From JANNMJ01 sp031397815 (GTDB lineage: Bacteria; Bacteroidota; Bacteroidia; Cytophagales; Hymenobacteraceae): a stretch of DNA of 6,314 bases. The stretch is from assembly GCA_031397815.1 (NCBI GenBank), contig JANNMJ010000099.1, positions 1-6,314 of the forward strand, given 5' to 3'. The notes under the pieces were generated by a model. That model was not told the origin of the DNA. It searched no databases and saw only the letters and a list, made by a program, of their open reading frames with translations. Below are positions 1 to 5,765 of this stretch, piece by piece (position 1 is the stretch's first letter; each line of letters begins with the position of its first letter). A program made the position numbers and the translations under genes.

Positions 1-38
1 CTGCCGCCGCTGCCGCCTGCCAAAGCAATCTTGGCCAT
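1..38 (-). CDS. N-terminus of a Rossmann-fold NAD(P)-binding protein (partial)
   Basis: Reading leftward from an ATG at 38-36, the twelve visible codons give MAKIALAGGSGG. A hydrophobic beta strand runs straight into a glycine-rich loop. This is the usual N-terminus of atypical short-chain dehydrogenase, NmrA-like or TIGR01777-type epimerase proteins, whose loop binds the NAD(P) pyrophosphate. The gene leaves the window at base 1, so its length and substrate cannot be judged. It is divergent from the DUF3224 gene, with only 22 nt between the two ATG codons. The same bases read rightward give a short Pro/Ala-rich stretch ending in TAA at 43-45, which could be the tail of an unseen upstream gene; the leftward reading is a far more specific match. 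Family assignment from twelve residues is inference. Confidence 0.6.
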   Translation of the reverse strand, partial: MAKIALAGGSGG

Positions 39-60
39 CCAATAAATCCGTCTTCCCAAA

Positions 61-501
61 ATGACCACCTCCCCTGAATCATCAGCAGAAGCGCCAGTGC
101 CGCCCAACGGGGCACTCGGCAGCGGCACCTTCGAGATTAAGCTCGATTTCCAACCACCCTACGCCACCCCCGACGGCCTCACCCTCGGACGCGCCATCTT
201 CACGAAACAGTTTCAAGGCGACCTCACCGGTACCAGCACCGGCGAGATGCTCAGCACGCTAACCAGCGTCAAAGGCTCCGCCGGGTACATCTCGCAAGAG
301 CACATTCAAGCCACTCTGCACGGCCGGACGGGCAGTTTCGTCGTCCACCACGTCGGGCGGATGACCCGTGGCGCCGCCGAGCTAACCATCACCATCGTCC
401 CCGATTCCGGCACCGGTGAGCTGCAAGGCATCACTGGCCAAATGACTATTGACAAGCGCGACGGCCAGCAATTTTATTCGATTGATTATAAGTTCGAATA
501 A
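61..501 (+). CDS. DUF3224 family protein
   Basis: This 146-residue protein matches my memory of the DUF3224 family, small soluble proteins of unknown function expected to form a beta barrel. Recognisable blocks are GTFEIKL (22-28), KQFQGDLTGTSTGEML (49-64), VKGSAGY (70-76), LHGRTGSF (86-93) and VPDSGTGELQGITG (113-126). There is no signal peptide or membrane segment, so it is probably cytoplasmic. The family domain begins near residue 22; the first 21 residues are a Pro/Ser/Ala-rich lead-in. A GTG at 97-99 (Val13) is therefore a possible alternative start, and it would leave more room for a promoter against the divergent gene at 1-38. ATG at 61 is kept as the most upstream standard start. No Shine-Dalgarno sequence precedes either. 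The ligand or enzymatic role is unknown. Confidence 0.85.
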   Translation: MTTSPESSAEAPVPPNGALGSGTFEIKLDFQPPYATPDGLTLGRAIFTKQFQGDLTGTSTGEMLSTLTSVKGSAGYISQEHIQATLHGRTGSFVVHHVGRMTRGAAELTITIVPDSGTGELQGITGQMTIDKRDGQQFYSIDYKFE

Positions 502-518
502 ACCCACATCGCTGGCGC

Positions 519-599
519 GCGTTTAGGTCGACCGCAGGTCGAGCTAACGCATGTCTGAACCGGAGAGCGCGTCTGTGACGCGCGTTCGCGCAAGCGAAC
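519..599. repeat. Cluster of three consecutive hairpins in an intergenic spacer
   Basis: Most of the 135-bp spacer 502-636 consists of three stem-loops. The first (519-550) pairs gcg, ttag and tcgacc with ggtcga, ctaa and cgc around the loop gca, with one bulged T and one G/G mismatch (13 pairs). The second (567-583) is a perfect 7-bp stem, gcgcgtc/gacgcgc, with loop tgt. The third (584-599) is a perfect 6-bp stem, gttcgc/gcgaac, closed by gcaa, a GNRA-type tetraloop, and it directly abuts the second. No T tract follows, so a standard intrinsic terminator is unlikely. It resembles REP-like palindromic clusters, but only one copy is visible. It could also be a structured leader of the gene at 637. 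Confidence 0.7.
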
Positions 600-611
600 A
601 ACCACCCCAAA

Positions 612-632
612 CCCCCATATTTTCCCCCATAT
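612..632 (+). repeat. C-rich direct repeat just upstream of a start codon
   Basis: The nonamer cccccatat occurs at 612-620 and again at 624-632, separated by ttt. It is followed by cccc and then the ATG at 637, so the leader is almost purely C with two AT islands. No Shine-Dalgarno sequence is present. Function is unknown; it may only be low complexity. Confidence 0.5.
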
Positions 633-636
633 CCCC

Positions 637-1176
637 ATGTTACTTCACCCGCTCCACACTTCCGGTAAATACCCCGAATATCCGGCCACGCGCGGCCCGG
701 TTCTCTTACTGACCTGCATGGATCTGCGCCTGATGGACGATGTGATGCAGTTTATGTATCACGACGGCCTCACCAACCGCTACGACCACGTCATCATGGC
801 CGGTGCCGCGTTGGGCGCGCTAGGCGGCAATAAAAAGGAGTTCGCCCACTGGAAGCAAACCTTCCTCGACCATCTCAACGGGGCGTACGAGCTGCACCAC
901 ATCAAGGACATTTACATCATGGAGCACCGCGATTGCGGCGCTTACCACGCCGTATTCAAAGTAGCCGAACCCTTCGGCGATTCACCCGATGAGCTTCAGC
1001 GCGAAGCCGATTGCCATCGCCGCTACGCCGAGCTGCTCGAAGCAGAGATTGAGCAGTGGGCGAAGAAGCGCGGCATTTCCATCCGCGTCAAGTCCTTCCT
1101 GATGGGCCTGCGCGGCGAAGTAGAGCTGCTCAGTACCGCCGAATATATTCAGCCGGCGAAGAGAGCTAAAAAATAG
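637..1176 (+). CDS. Beta-class carbonic anhydrase-like zinc protein
   Basis: This 179-residue soluble protein carries the beta-carbonic anhydrase signature. TCMDLR (26-31) supplies the Cys-X-Asp-X-Arg motif: Cys27 would be a zinc ligand and Asp29/Arg31 the catalytic dyad. EHRDCG (96-101) supplies the His97-X-X-Cys100 ligand pair. All three zinc ligands and the dyad are present, so a metal site is likely intact. The region between (residues 54-64, MAGAALGALGG) corresponds to the glycine-rich 'R-N-A-G' segment of classical enzymes, but it lacks the Arg-Asn. The protein is also shorter than most housekeeping beta-CAs (about 200-230 residues), so this is a divergent branch. CO2 hydration is the default inference; related folds hydrolyse COS or CS2, so the substrate is not certain. 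It has no signal peptide and is probably cytoplasmic. It follows the DUF3224 gene on the same strand after the hairpin cluster and converges with the gene at 1200-1628. Confidence 0.85.
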   Translation: MLLHPLHTSGKYPEYPATRGPVLLLTCMDLRLMDDVMQFMYHDGLTNRYDHVIMAGAALGALGGNKKEFAHWKQTFLDHLNGAYELHHIKDIYIMEHRDCGAYHAVFKVAEPFGDSPDELQREADCHRRYAELLEAEIEQWAKKRGISIRVKSFLMGLRGEVELLSTAEYIQPAKRAKK

Positions 1177-1199
1177 ATTTCAGGCCGTTAAGAGCTTGC

Positions 1200-1628
1200 T
1201 CAGCTGCTCTTCTTCGCACGCTTATACAGCGTTTTATCCCGTTTCTTATCGGCTTCGGCGGCTTTACGAGCCGCTTCCTCGCGGCGTTTGGTGTCGCGTT
1301 CCAGCGTTTTGGCGTCGGGTGTCGTAGTCGTTTCCGTCACGGTAGCCGGTGGTTGTGCTTGCGGGGCTGCGGGCAGCGTAGGCCCGTGCGCCGGGTTGTT
1401 TTTACCCGTCTGACGCAGGCGTCGGGCGTTTTCCTTCCGTGCCCGCTCCCGCGCCGAGTCGGCGGGGGTAAGCATCGGGTTCTTCTCCGGACTGATTTTA
1501 TAGACTTCCACCGTTCGGATGGTCGAATCCGTTTCGGTAACCGTCGTCGATATCGGCGTGGATTCCTGTGCCCAAGCCGCTCCCGAAGTAAGCAGCATGA
1601 GGCTGAGAAGGGAGTAGGAAAATTTCAT
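1200..1628 (-). CDS. Small secreted, charged low-complexity protein of unknown function
   Basis: This 142-residue protein starts with a clear Sec signal peptide: Lys2, a hydrophobic core SLLSLMLLTSGAAWA, and a probable signal peptidase I cleavage after AWA (residues 18-20, before Gln21). There is no cysteine, so it is not a lipoprotein. The mature part has no recognisable domain. Residues 21-45 are Thr/Ser-rich, 60-72 are Arg/Lys-rich, 84-106 are Pro/Ala/Thr-rich, and 108-142 form a Lys/Arg/Glu/Ala run that would be a charged helix or short coiled coil. Such envelope proteins are frequent in Bacteroidota and evolve fast. It starts 83 nt after the terminator of the upstream HEPN cassette, so it probably has its own promoter, which I could not pin down. 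It converges with the carbonic anhydrase-like gene, with 23 nt between stop codons. An antisense frame of similar length overlaps it, but the signal peptide favours this reading. Confidence 0.72.
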   Translation of the reverse strand: MKFSYSLLSLMLLTSGAAWAQESTPISTTVTETDSTIRTVEVYKISPEKNPMLTPADSARERARKENARRLRQTGKNNPAHGPTLPAAPQAQPPATVTETTTTPDAKTLERDTKRREEAARKAAEADKKRDKTLYKRAKKSS

Positions 1629-1711
1629 CTGCCGTGTACGCGGCTTCTACTGAAAGAGATTCATCAGGAGAAGTTCAAGCTGGCTTATGTAATGGGATTA
1701 TGTACGTGGAC

Positions 1712-1759
1712 TATGAAAAAGCAAAGCGGCGCGAAACAGCTAACTGTCTCGCGCCGCTT
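1712..1759 (-). terminator. Intrinsic terminator behind the HEPN cassette
   Basis: A perfect 11-bp GC-rich stem pairs 1749-1759 with 1724-1734. It is extended past one A/C mismatch by a further 4-bp stem (acag/ctgt) with the loop ctaa. Read leftward, the stem is followed by TGC and a run of five T (1720-1716), as expected of Rho-independent termination on the minus strand. It begins 16 nt past the TGA of the 219-residue gene (1778-1776). The rightward flank has no T run, so it is one-directional. It marks the 3' end of the leftward transcript. Confidence 0.85.
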
Positions 1760-1775
1760 CAGTAAAGATGTGCTG

Positions 1776-2435
1776 TCAAGTAAAGTCCGATTCCTGAAAT
1801 ACCCGCCGGATTTTATCGAGTGCCACACTGTAAACTTGTTCCCTGTGTTCTGAATCAACGCGTCTAATGCTGTCAGGTAGCCTCTGATTCCAGTTTTCAG
1901 AAGGCAACGGTTTTACCTCTAGCATAAAATCGTGACTGAGCTGCATAACTCGAACTGGAAATACCCGTGGATAATTTTGGTCGTCGACTTCTAGCTTAAC
2001 TTCAGCGCCAACACGTAGCCGCTCTAGCAGGTAAGGTCGTACAAAAAGTAAGCTGTTGAATAACTCGCCTTCGAGTTCCAAATTATGCCCTTCATAGATT
2101 GGTTGCCAAGGTGTCGTCCGTTCCAGTAGTGTGCGACGGGCCTGCTTAACAAAAGTCGAATCAGACCGTAATATCTGCAAGCTGTTAATCAAAGAGAAGG
2201 CATTGAAATCGGAAATTCGCCGAAAACTGGCTAGAATCTCCCGCACGACTTCTCGATGGATGCCGGAGTCTAACATCTTCGCGCTTACGAAGAGGTTGTA
2301 GCTCTGGTAGCTGGCGCTGCTTTCTGCTAACATAACCAAGTCGTAAGAGTCGCCTGTCAAGCGAAAATCATTGCGGCGTAGGAAATATCTTTCCAATCCG
2401 CTTACGAGAGTGTCGAGAGTGCTCTGCTTTACCAT
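1776..2435 (-). CDS. Unrecognised 219-residue protein paired with a HEPN protein
   Basis: I do not recognise this family. Residues 1-107 look helical (for example 31-72 and 76-105), with a hydrophobic/Ser-rich stretch at 33-58. Residues 119-175 look like beta strands (LELEGEL 119-125, LLFVRPY 129-135, VKLEV 146-150, RVFPVRVMQL 157-166, FMLEVK 170-175). The C-terminus (185-215) is a charged helix rich in Arg and Glu. There is no signal peptide, membrane segment, Cys cluster or P-loop. The Gly-Ser...Asp-X-Asp signature of minimal nucleotidyltransferases, the commonest HEPN partners, is absent. Its ATG (2435-2433) lies inside the end of the HEPN gene, which stops at 2431-2429, so the two overlap by 7 nt and are probably translationally coupled; an A-rich stretch precedes the ATG. 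Base composition is about 45% GC in sampled lines, well below the operon to the right. An intrinsic terminator follows. A role as partner, antitoxin or target-recognition subunit of the HEPN protein is inference from context only. Confidence 0.8.
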   Translation of the reverse strand: MVKQSTLDTLVSGLERYFLRRNDFRLTGDSYDLVMLAESSASYQSYNLFVSAKMLDSGIHREVVREILASFRRISDFNAFSLINSLQILRSDSTFVKQARRTLLERTTPWQPIYEGHNLELEGELFNSLLFVRPYLLERLRVGAEVKLEVDDQNYPRVFPVRVMQLSHDFMLEVKPLPSENWNQRLPDSIRRVDSEHREQVYSVALDKIRRVFQESDFT

Positions 2436-2905
2436 TTTGTTTTGAGCCAGGTTAAAATGCCATCTGCTGGGTCTTCCAGCGCATTAATCAGGTTGTTGGC
2501 GTTCGTTGCGTTACTAGTTCCAATAGCAGCGTAACGTCTAGACTCGTTCCAAAGACTCACTTCAGACCAATTACTTGCAAAGTTAGTCGTTGTGTCACTC
2601 TTTCTTTGAGTGAACTCTGAGCTTAATCCGGCTAGTGAAATAAGATCATCTAGGCGATGTATTTGGTATATGTGCCTGATTGACGCATCCATTTTTGATG
2701 TTGGCCAATTAACCTTTTGTTTGAAAATGGCTTCTCTGAGTGGGGGCCACTCGGTTTTTAAATTTCCGCAAATAACAGCTTTCAAAGCAGTTTCAACAGC
2801 GTAACCTGCCAAGTACATAGCCCCGTCATATAGCCTAGCGGCAACCAAAGCTTTGGCTTCATTGAGTCGTGTCTGTGACACCTTCTTTAGCTCAAGTTTT
2901 TTCAC
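2429..2905 (-). CDS. HEPN-domain protein
   Basis: The 158-residue protein fits the HEPN fold (PF05168-like). Residues 12-46 form the diagnostic first helices, with RLNEAKALVAARLYDGAMYL followed by GYAVETALKAVIC, the Tyr-Ala-Val-Glu-x-Ala-Leu-Lys-Ala core typical of the family. HRLDDLISLAGL (83-94) matches the conserved His-x-x-Asp-Leu-x-x-Leu turn, and SRRYAAIG (122-129) matches the C-terminal helix that often carries Arg-Tyr. HEPN proteins occur as RNases or as partners of nucleotidyltransferases in toxin-antitoxin, abortive-infection and tRNA/RNA-processing systems. The usual C-terminal R-x4-6-H RNase motif is not evident. An Arg77-x5-His83 is present but lies between helices 2 and 3, so catalytic competence is uncertain. 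The start is GTG at 2905-2903: an in-frame TGA lies two codons upstream and the next Met is residue 30, inside the domain. It is about 44% GC, starts 52 nt behind the preA stop and overlaps the next gene by 7 nt. Confidence 0.78.
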   Translation of the reverse strand: MKKLELKKVSQTRLNEAKALVAARLYDGAMYLAGYAVETALKAVICGNLKTEWPPLREAIFKQKVNWPTSKMDASIRHIYQIHRLDDLISLAGLSSEFTQRKSDTTTNFASNWSEVSLWNESRRYAAIGTSNATNANNLINALEDPADGILTWLKTKW

Positions 2906-2957
2906 AAGTCAGATAATAGAAGTCAACTGTAGTGACTGATTGGCTCATCCAGTGTGA

Positions 2958-4337
2958 TTAATTCGGGTTCGTCTCGCCCCGTAGCACGCGGGCTTTGCCG
3001 GGCAGCGTCTTGTGCCGCTCCTTGCCGAGCGCGGCACTTGGTTCAGGTACCCAATGATGCCGTCCGCCGGCTTTTTCATCGTTGAATTCGGTCGGCACAT
3101 CACCCGCTTCGGTGCGCTCTTTCCACGTCAGGTGCTGCGTGCCATCGTCGCGCCGGTCCATCGTAATGCAATCTTCAACGGGGCACACGAGCGAGCAGAG
3201 GTTACACCCGACGCAGTTTTCGTCGATAATCTCTGGCACCCGAGTCCCCGCGTTGAGCCGAATGGCTTGGTGCGCACCGTCCTCGCAAGCCGTGTAGCAG
3301 AGCTGACAGCCGATGCATTTTTCGGCGTGAATATTCGCCGTGACCTTGTATTTCAGGTTGAGGTCTTCCCAGTGCTTCACGTTCGGCAGCGCCCGCCCGA
3401 CCATCTGGTCGATATTCTGGAAGCCTTTTTCGGTCATGTATTGCTCCAGACCGGTAATCATCTCCCGCACGATGCCGAATCCAAAGTGCATCGCGGCGGT
3501 GCAAACCTGCACGCTGCTCGCGCCAAGCAGAATATGCTCCACCGCATCGCGCCAGTTCTCGATGCCGCCGATGCCCGAAATCGGCAGCCGAACATCCGGG
3601 TGTTGCGCGCAATTCTTGACCATATTGAGCGCAATAGGCTTCACCGCCGGCCCACAATACCCGCCATTAGATCCTTTTCCATCGACAATCGGGTACGGGG
3701 CGAATAAATCCAGATCGACCCCCACGATGCTCTGAATCGTGTTGATGAGCGAGATGGCGTTGGCTCCGCCGCGCCGCGCCGCCAGTGCCGGTTCCGTAAT
3801 GTCGGAGATATTCGGCGTGAGCTTCACGATGACCGGCGTTTTCGCCACTTCCATCACCCACTCCACGATGCGCTGCAGAACCGCCGGTTCCTGCCCAACC
3901 GCCGAGCCCATTCCGCGCTCGCACATCCCGTGGGGGCAACCGAAATTCAGCTCCAGACCATCAGCGCCAGCGTCTTCGGCCGCCCGCACGATTTCGTGCC
4001 ACTGCGCCCGGCTCTCGACCATCAGCGACGCGATGACCGCGTGGTTCGGAAACCGCTTCTTCACCTCACTGATTTCACGCAGATTATCCGCAAGCGGACG
4101 GTCGGAAATAAGCTCGATGTTGTTGAAGCCCACCATCCGCTTGTCGCGGTAATTGGTGGCGCCGTAACGGCTCGATACGTTCACCACCGGCACCCCAAGC
4201 GTTTTCCACACGGCCCCGCCCCAGCCGGCGTCGAAGGCCTTCATAATCTGGTAGCCGGAGTTGGTCGGCGGCGCCGAAGCCAGCCAGAAGGGGTTTGGCG
4301 ATTTAATGCCAGCGAAGTTTATGGAAAGATCAGGCAT
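2958..4337 (-). CDS. preA: NAD-dependent dihydropyrimidine dehydrogenase, catalytic subunit PreA
   Basis: PreA reduces uracil and thymine to 5,6-dihydropyrimidines, the first step of reductive pyrimidine catabolism, using electrons from PreT. Residues 1-310 are a dihydroorotate-dehydrogenase-type FMN barrel. The active-site loop NFGCPHGM (131-138) contains the catalytic Cys134. Asn73 (NIELIS), Asn131, Asn199 and Thr200 fall where mammalian dihydropyrimidine dehydrogenase binds the pyrimidine, and Lys172 in VKLTPN would contact FMN. Two 4Fe-4S motifs follow: Cys341, 344, 347 and 351, then Cys375, 378, 381 and 385. The position next to the catalytic Cys is Gly133, whereas the mammalian enzyme has Ser. 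At 459 residues it is longer than the roughly 410-residue E. coli protein; the excess is a polar tail at about 398-459. ATG at 4337 opens with the family-typical Met-Pro-Asp-Leu-Ser. It lies 94 nt behind preT on the same strand and is probably the last gene of this operon; no clear terminator follows its TAA. Confidence 0.95.
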   Translation of the reverse strand: MPDLSINFAGIKSPNPFWLASAPPTNSGYQIMKAFDAGWGGAVWKTLGVPVVNVSSRYGATNYRDKRMVGFNNIELISDRPLADNLREISEVKKRFPNHAVIASLMVESRAQWHEIVRAAEDAGADGLELNFGCPHGMCERGMGSAVGQEPAVLQRIVEWVMEVAKTPVIVKLTPNISDITEPALAARRGGANAISLINTIQSIVGVDLDLFAPYPIVDGKGSNGGYCGPAVKPIALNMVKNCAQHPDVRLPISGIGGIENWRDAVEHILLGASSVQVCTAAMHFGFGIVREMITGLEQYMTEKGFQNIDQMVGRALPNVKHWEDLNLKYKVTANIHAEKCIGCQLCYTACEDGAHQAIRLNAGTRVPEIIDENCVGCNLCSLVCPVEDCITMDRRDDGTQHLTWKERTEAGDVPTEFNDEKAGGRHHWVPEPSAALGKERHKTLPGKARVLRGETNPN

Positions 4338-4338
4338 G

Positions 4339-4433
4339 AGCTTTTCTGATTTCTGGTTTCAGGTAGTTTTGATTTTCTTTTTCAGACTCTCGCTTCTGAC
4401 CCCGATTCACTTCAAGGCCAGCAACGAAAAGCT
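4339..4433. repeat. Low-complexity preT-preA spacer with inverted repeat
   Basis: An exact 8-bp inverted repeat, agcttttc (4339-4346) and gaaaagct (4426-4433), brackets the spacer. It runs from just upstream of the preA start to the preT stop codon. The left half is T-rich with a loose 7-nt rhythm (ttttctg, atttctg, gtttcag). The right half shows the same rhythm on the other strand (ttgctgg, tttttag, cttttcg, ttgctgg). A centre of about 40 nt is ordinary sequence. It is the degenerate counterpart of the array upstream of preT. Confidence 0.6.
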
Positions 4434-5763
4434 AAAAACCAGCAATCAAAATTTGATGCATTCCCCGCGCCGTAGCCTTAGCCTCAGCGGCGGCATTCAC
4501 CACTTCGGCGCCGCCGTTGAGGGCGTCGCCAGCGGCGAAATACTTCGGATTAGTGGTCTGACCCGTGCGGGCATCGGCGATGATGCGCCCATTCCCATCG
4601 AGCTGCAAGCCCGGGATCAGGTTCAAAAAAGTACGCTGTTTGGCCTGTCCGGTGGCTTTGATAACCATATCGCACGGCACCACGAACTCCGAGCCGGGCA
4701 CGGTTTGCACTTTGCCATCGGTCACGGCCGTCCGCACAAAGCGCACGCCTTCTACGTGGCCATTACCGAGAATCTCGACCGGCGCCACATTAAACATGCC
4801 CTTCACGCCGACGCCTTTCGCCAGATCGTACTCGAACTCGTAAGCGCCCATCTCTTCTTTACCGCGCCGGTAAGCTAGCACGACATTTTCGGCGCCCAGC
4901 CGCGCCGATTCCGACGCCGCATCGCACGCCGTATTCCCCCCGCCGAGCACCACCACGCGCCGCCCGACCGAAGTCGATAAATGGCCCATCCGCAGCTGCT
5001 CGATGAATTCCGTCGCGCCCACGCAGCCCGCGCGGTCTTCGCCGGGGAGCTTCAGAGCATTGGTGCCGCCCAATCCGATTCCAAGGAAAATGGCGTCGTA
5101 GCCGTTTTCAAGGGTTTCCAGATCCGCGCGGTTTTGCATCGGTCGGTTATAAAACACCGTATAACCGAACTGGCTCTGAAGGTATGCCATCTCCGCCAGC
5201 GCCTCTTCGTTGGTGATTTTATACGGCGCTACACCGTACACCGTCAGGCCCGAAGGCTGCGCTTTGGCCTCGAAAACATCCACGGCGTGCCCGAGCGACC
5301 GTAGCTCGCAAGCGGCCGAGATACCCGCCGGTCCCGCGCCAATCACGGCCACGCGCTTGCCCGTGGGCGCGCCCGGCTGAAAGAGCGGCTTGCCGCTATC
5401 GATGGCTTGCAGCGTAGCAAAGCTTTGCAGCCGCCCGATCTCAATCGGCTTCATATCCTGCTCGTTGTACACGCAAGCGCCTTCGCACAGCACTTCCGTC
5501 GGGCAAACCTTGCCGCAGACGTTGCCGAAATAATTGGCCTCGTAAATCGTGCGCGCCGCGCCGGTCATGTTGCCGCTATTGATCTGCCGAATAAACTGCG
5601 GAATATCAATGCCCGACGGACACGACTGAATGCACGGCGCATCGAAGCAAAACAGGCAGCGCGAGCTTTCATACTGCGCTTCCGTGCGGTTCATGCGCGG
5701 TTTGAGCTGCGCGAAATTCTCGGCGAATTCCGGCTCGGTGGTAGGGGGGGAGAACTCGGCCAT
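4432..5763 (-). CDS. preT: NAD-dependent dihydropyrimidine dehydrogenase, electron-transfer subunit PreT
   Basis: PreT oxidises NAD(P)H and passes electrons through FAD and Fe-S clusters to PreA. The 443-residue protein has the GltD-like layout of the N-terminal half of mammalian dihydropyrimidine dehydrogenase. An N-terminal helical Fe-S domain carries Cys36, 39, 44 and 48 and Cys83, 87, 93 and 97. The FAD dinucleotide-binding loop GAGPAG is at 142-147, with the acidic strand end at Glu165. The NAD(P)-binding loop GGGNTACD is at 274-281, followed by AYRR (297-300). The ATGQ turn (370-373) and AAGD (410-413) complete the FAD site. All key residues are present, so it should be active. It starts at ATG 5763; the leader is the heptamer array and contains no Shine-Dalgarno sequence. 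Its TAG stop lies within the inverted repeat of the downstream spacer. A glutamate synthase small-subunit assignment is excluded in practice by the adjacent preA. Confidence 0.94.
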   Translation of the reverse strand: MAEFSPPTTEPEFAENFAQLKPRMNRTEAQYESSRCLFCFDAPCIQSCPSGIDIPQFIRQINSGNMTGAARTIYEANYFGNVCGKVCPTEVLCEGACVYNEQDMKPIEIGRLQSFATLQAIDSGKPLFQPGAPTGKRVAVIGAGPAGISAACELRSLGHAVDVFEAKAQPSGLTVYGVAPYKITNEEALAEMAYLQSQFGYTVFYNRPMQNRADLETLENGYDAIFLGIGLGGTNALKLPGEDRAGCVGATEFIEQLRMGHLSTSVGRRVVVLGGGNTACDAASESARLGAENVVLAYRRGKEEMGAYEFEYDLAKGVGVKGMFNVAPVEILGNGHVEGVRFVRTAVTDGKVQTVPGSEFVVPCDMVIKATGQAKQRTFLNLIPGLQLDGNGRIIADARTGQTTNPKYFAAGDALNGGAEVVNAAAEAKATARGMHQILIAGF

Positions 5764-5765
5764 TG

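Noticed and set aside
1190..1211. aagagc/gctctt inverted repeat between the convergent genes at 1176 and 1200
   Set aside because: It has only 6 pairs with a 10-nt loop and no T tract in either direction; too weak to call a terminator.
1629..1711. Possible minus-strand promoter for the secreted protein (TACATAAT-like stretches around 1690-1705)
   Set aside because: There is no -35/-33 partner at a sensible distance and no TAnnTTTG element; AT-rich hexamers alone are not evidence.
1701..1766. Possible 21-codon peptide starting at ATG 1701 on the plus strand
   Set aside because: It simply reads through the terminator hairpin, and no promoter or ribosome site supports it.
1353..1853. Rightward 166-codon frame overlapping three leftward features
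   Set aside because: It runs antisense through the secreted protein gene, across the intrinsic terminator and into the 219-residue gene. The product is Arg-rich with no domain, and the leftward signal peptide is convincing.
1776..2435. Assignment of the 219-residue protein as a nucleotidyltransferase (MNT) partner
   Set aside because: No Gly-Ser-x-Ala-Arg-Gly...Asp-x-Asp type motif is present, so the usual HEPN/MNT pairing cannot be claimed.
3012..3707. Rightward 231-codon open frame, and other long rightward frames across 3012-4349
   Set aside because: They are antisense to preA, whose frame carries all FMN and Fe-S motifs. High GC removes stops from the opposite strand, and the translations are Arg/His/Pro-rich without motifs.
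4261..4878. Rightward 205-codon frame, and further rightward frames at 4565-5766
   Set aside because: They are antisense to preT, which has intact cofactor motifs; the products look compositionally biased and match nothing I know.
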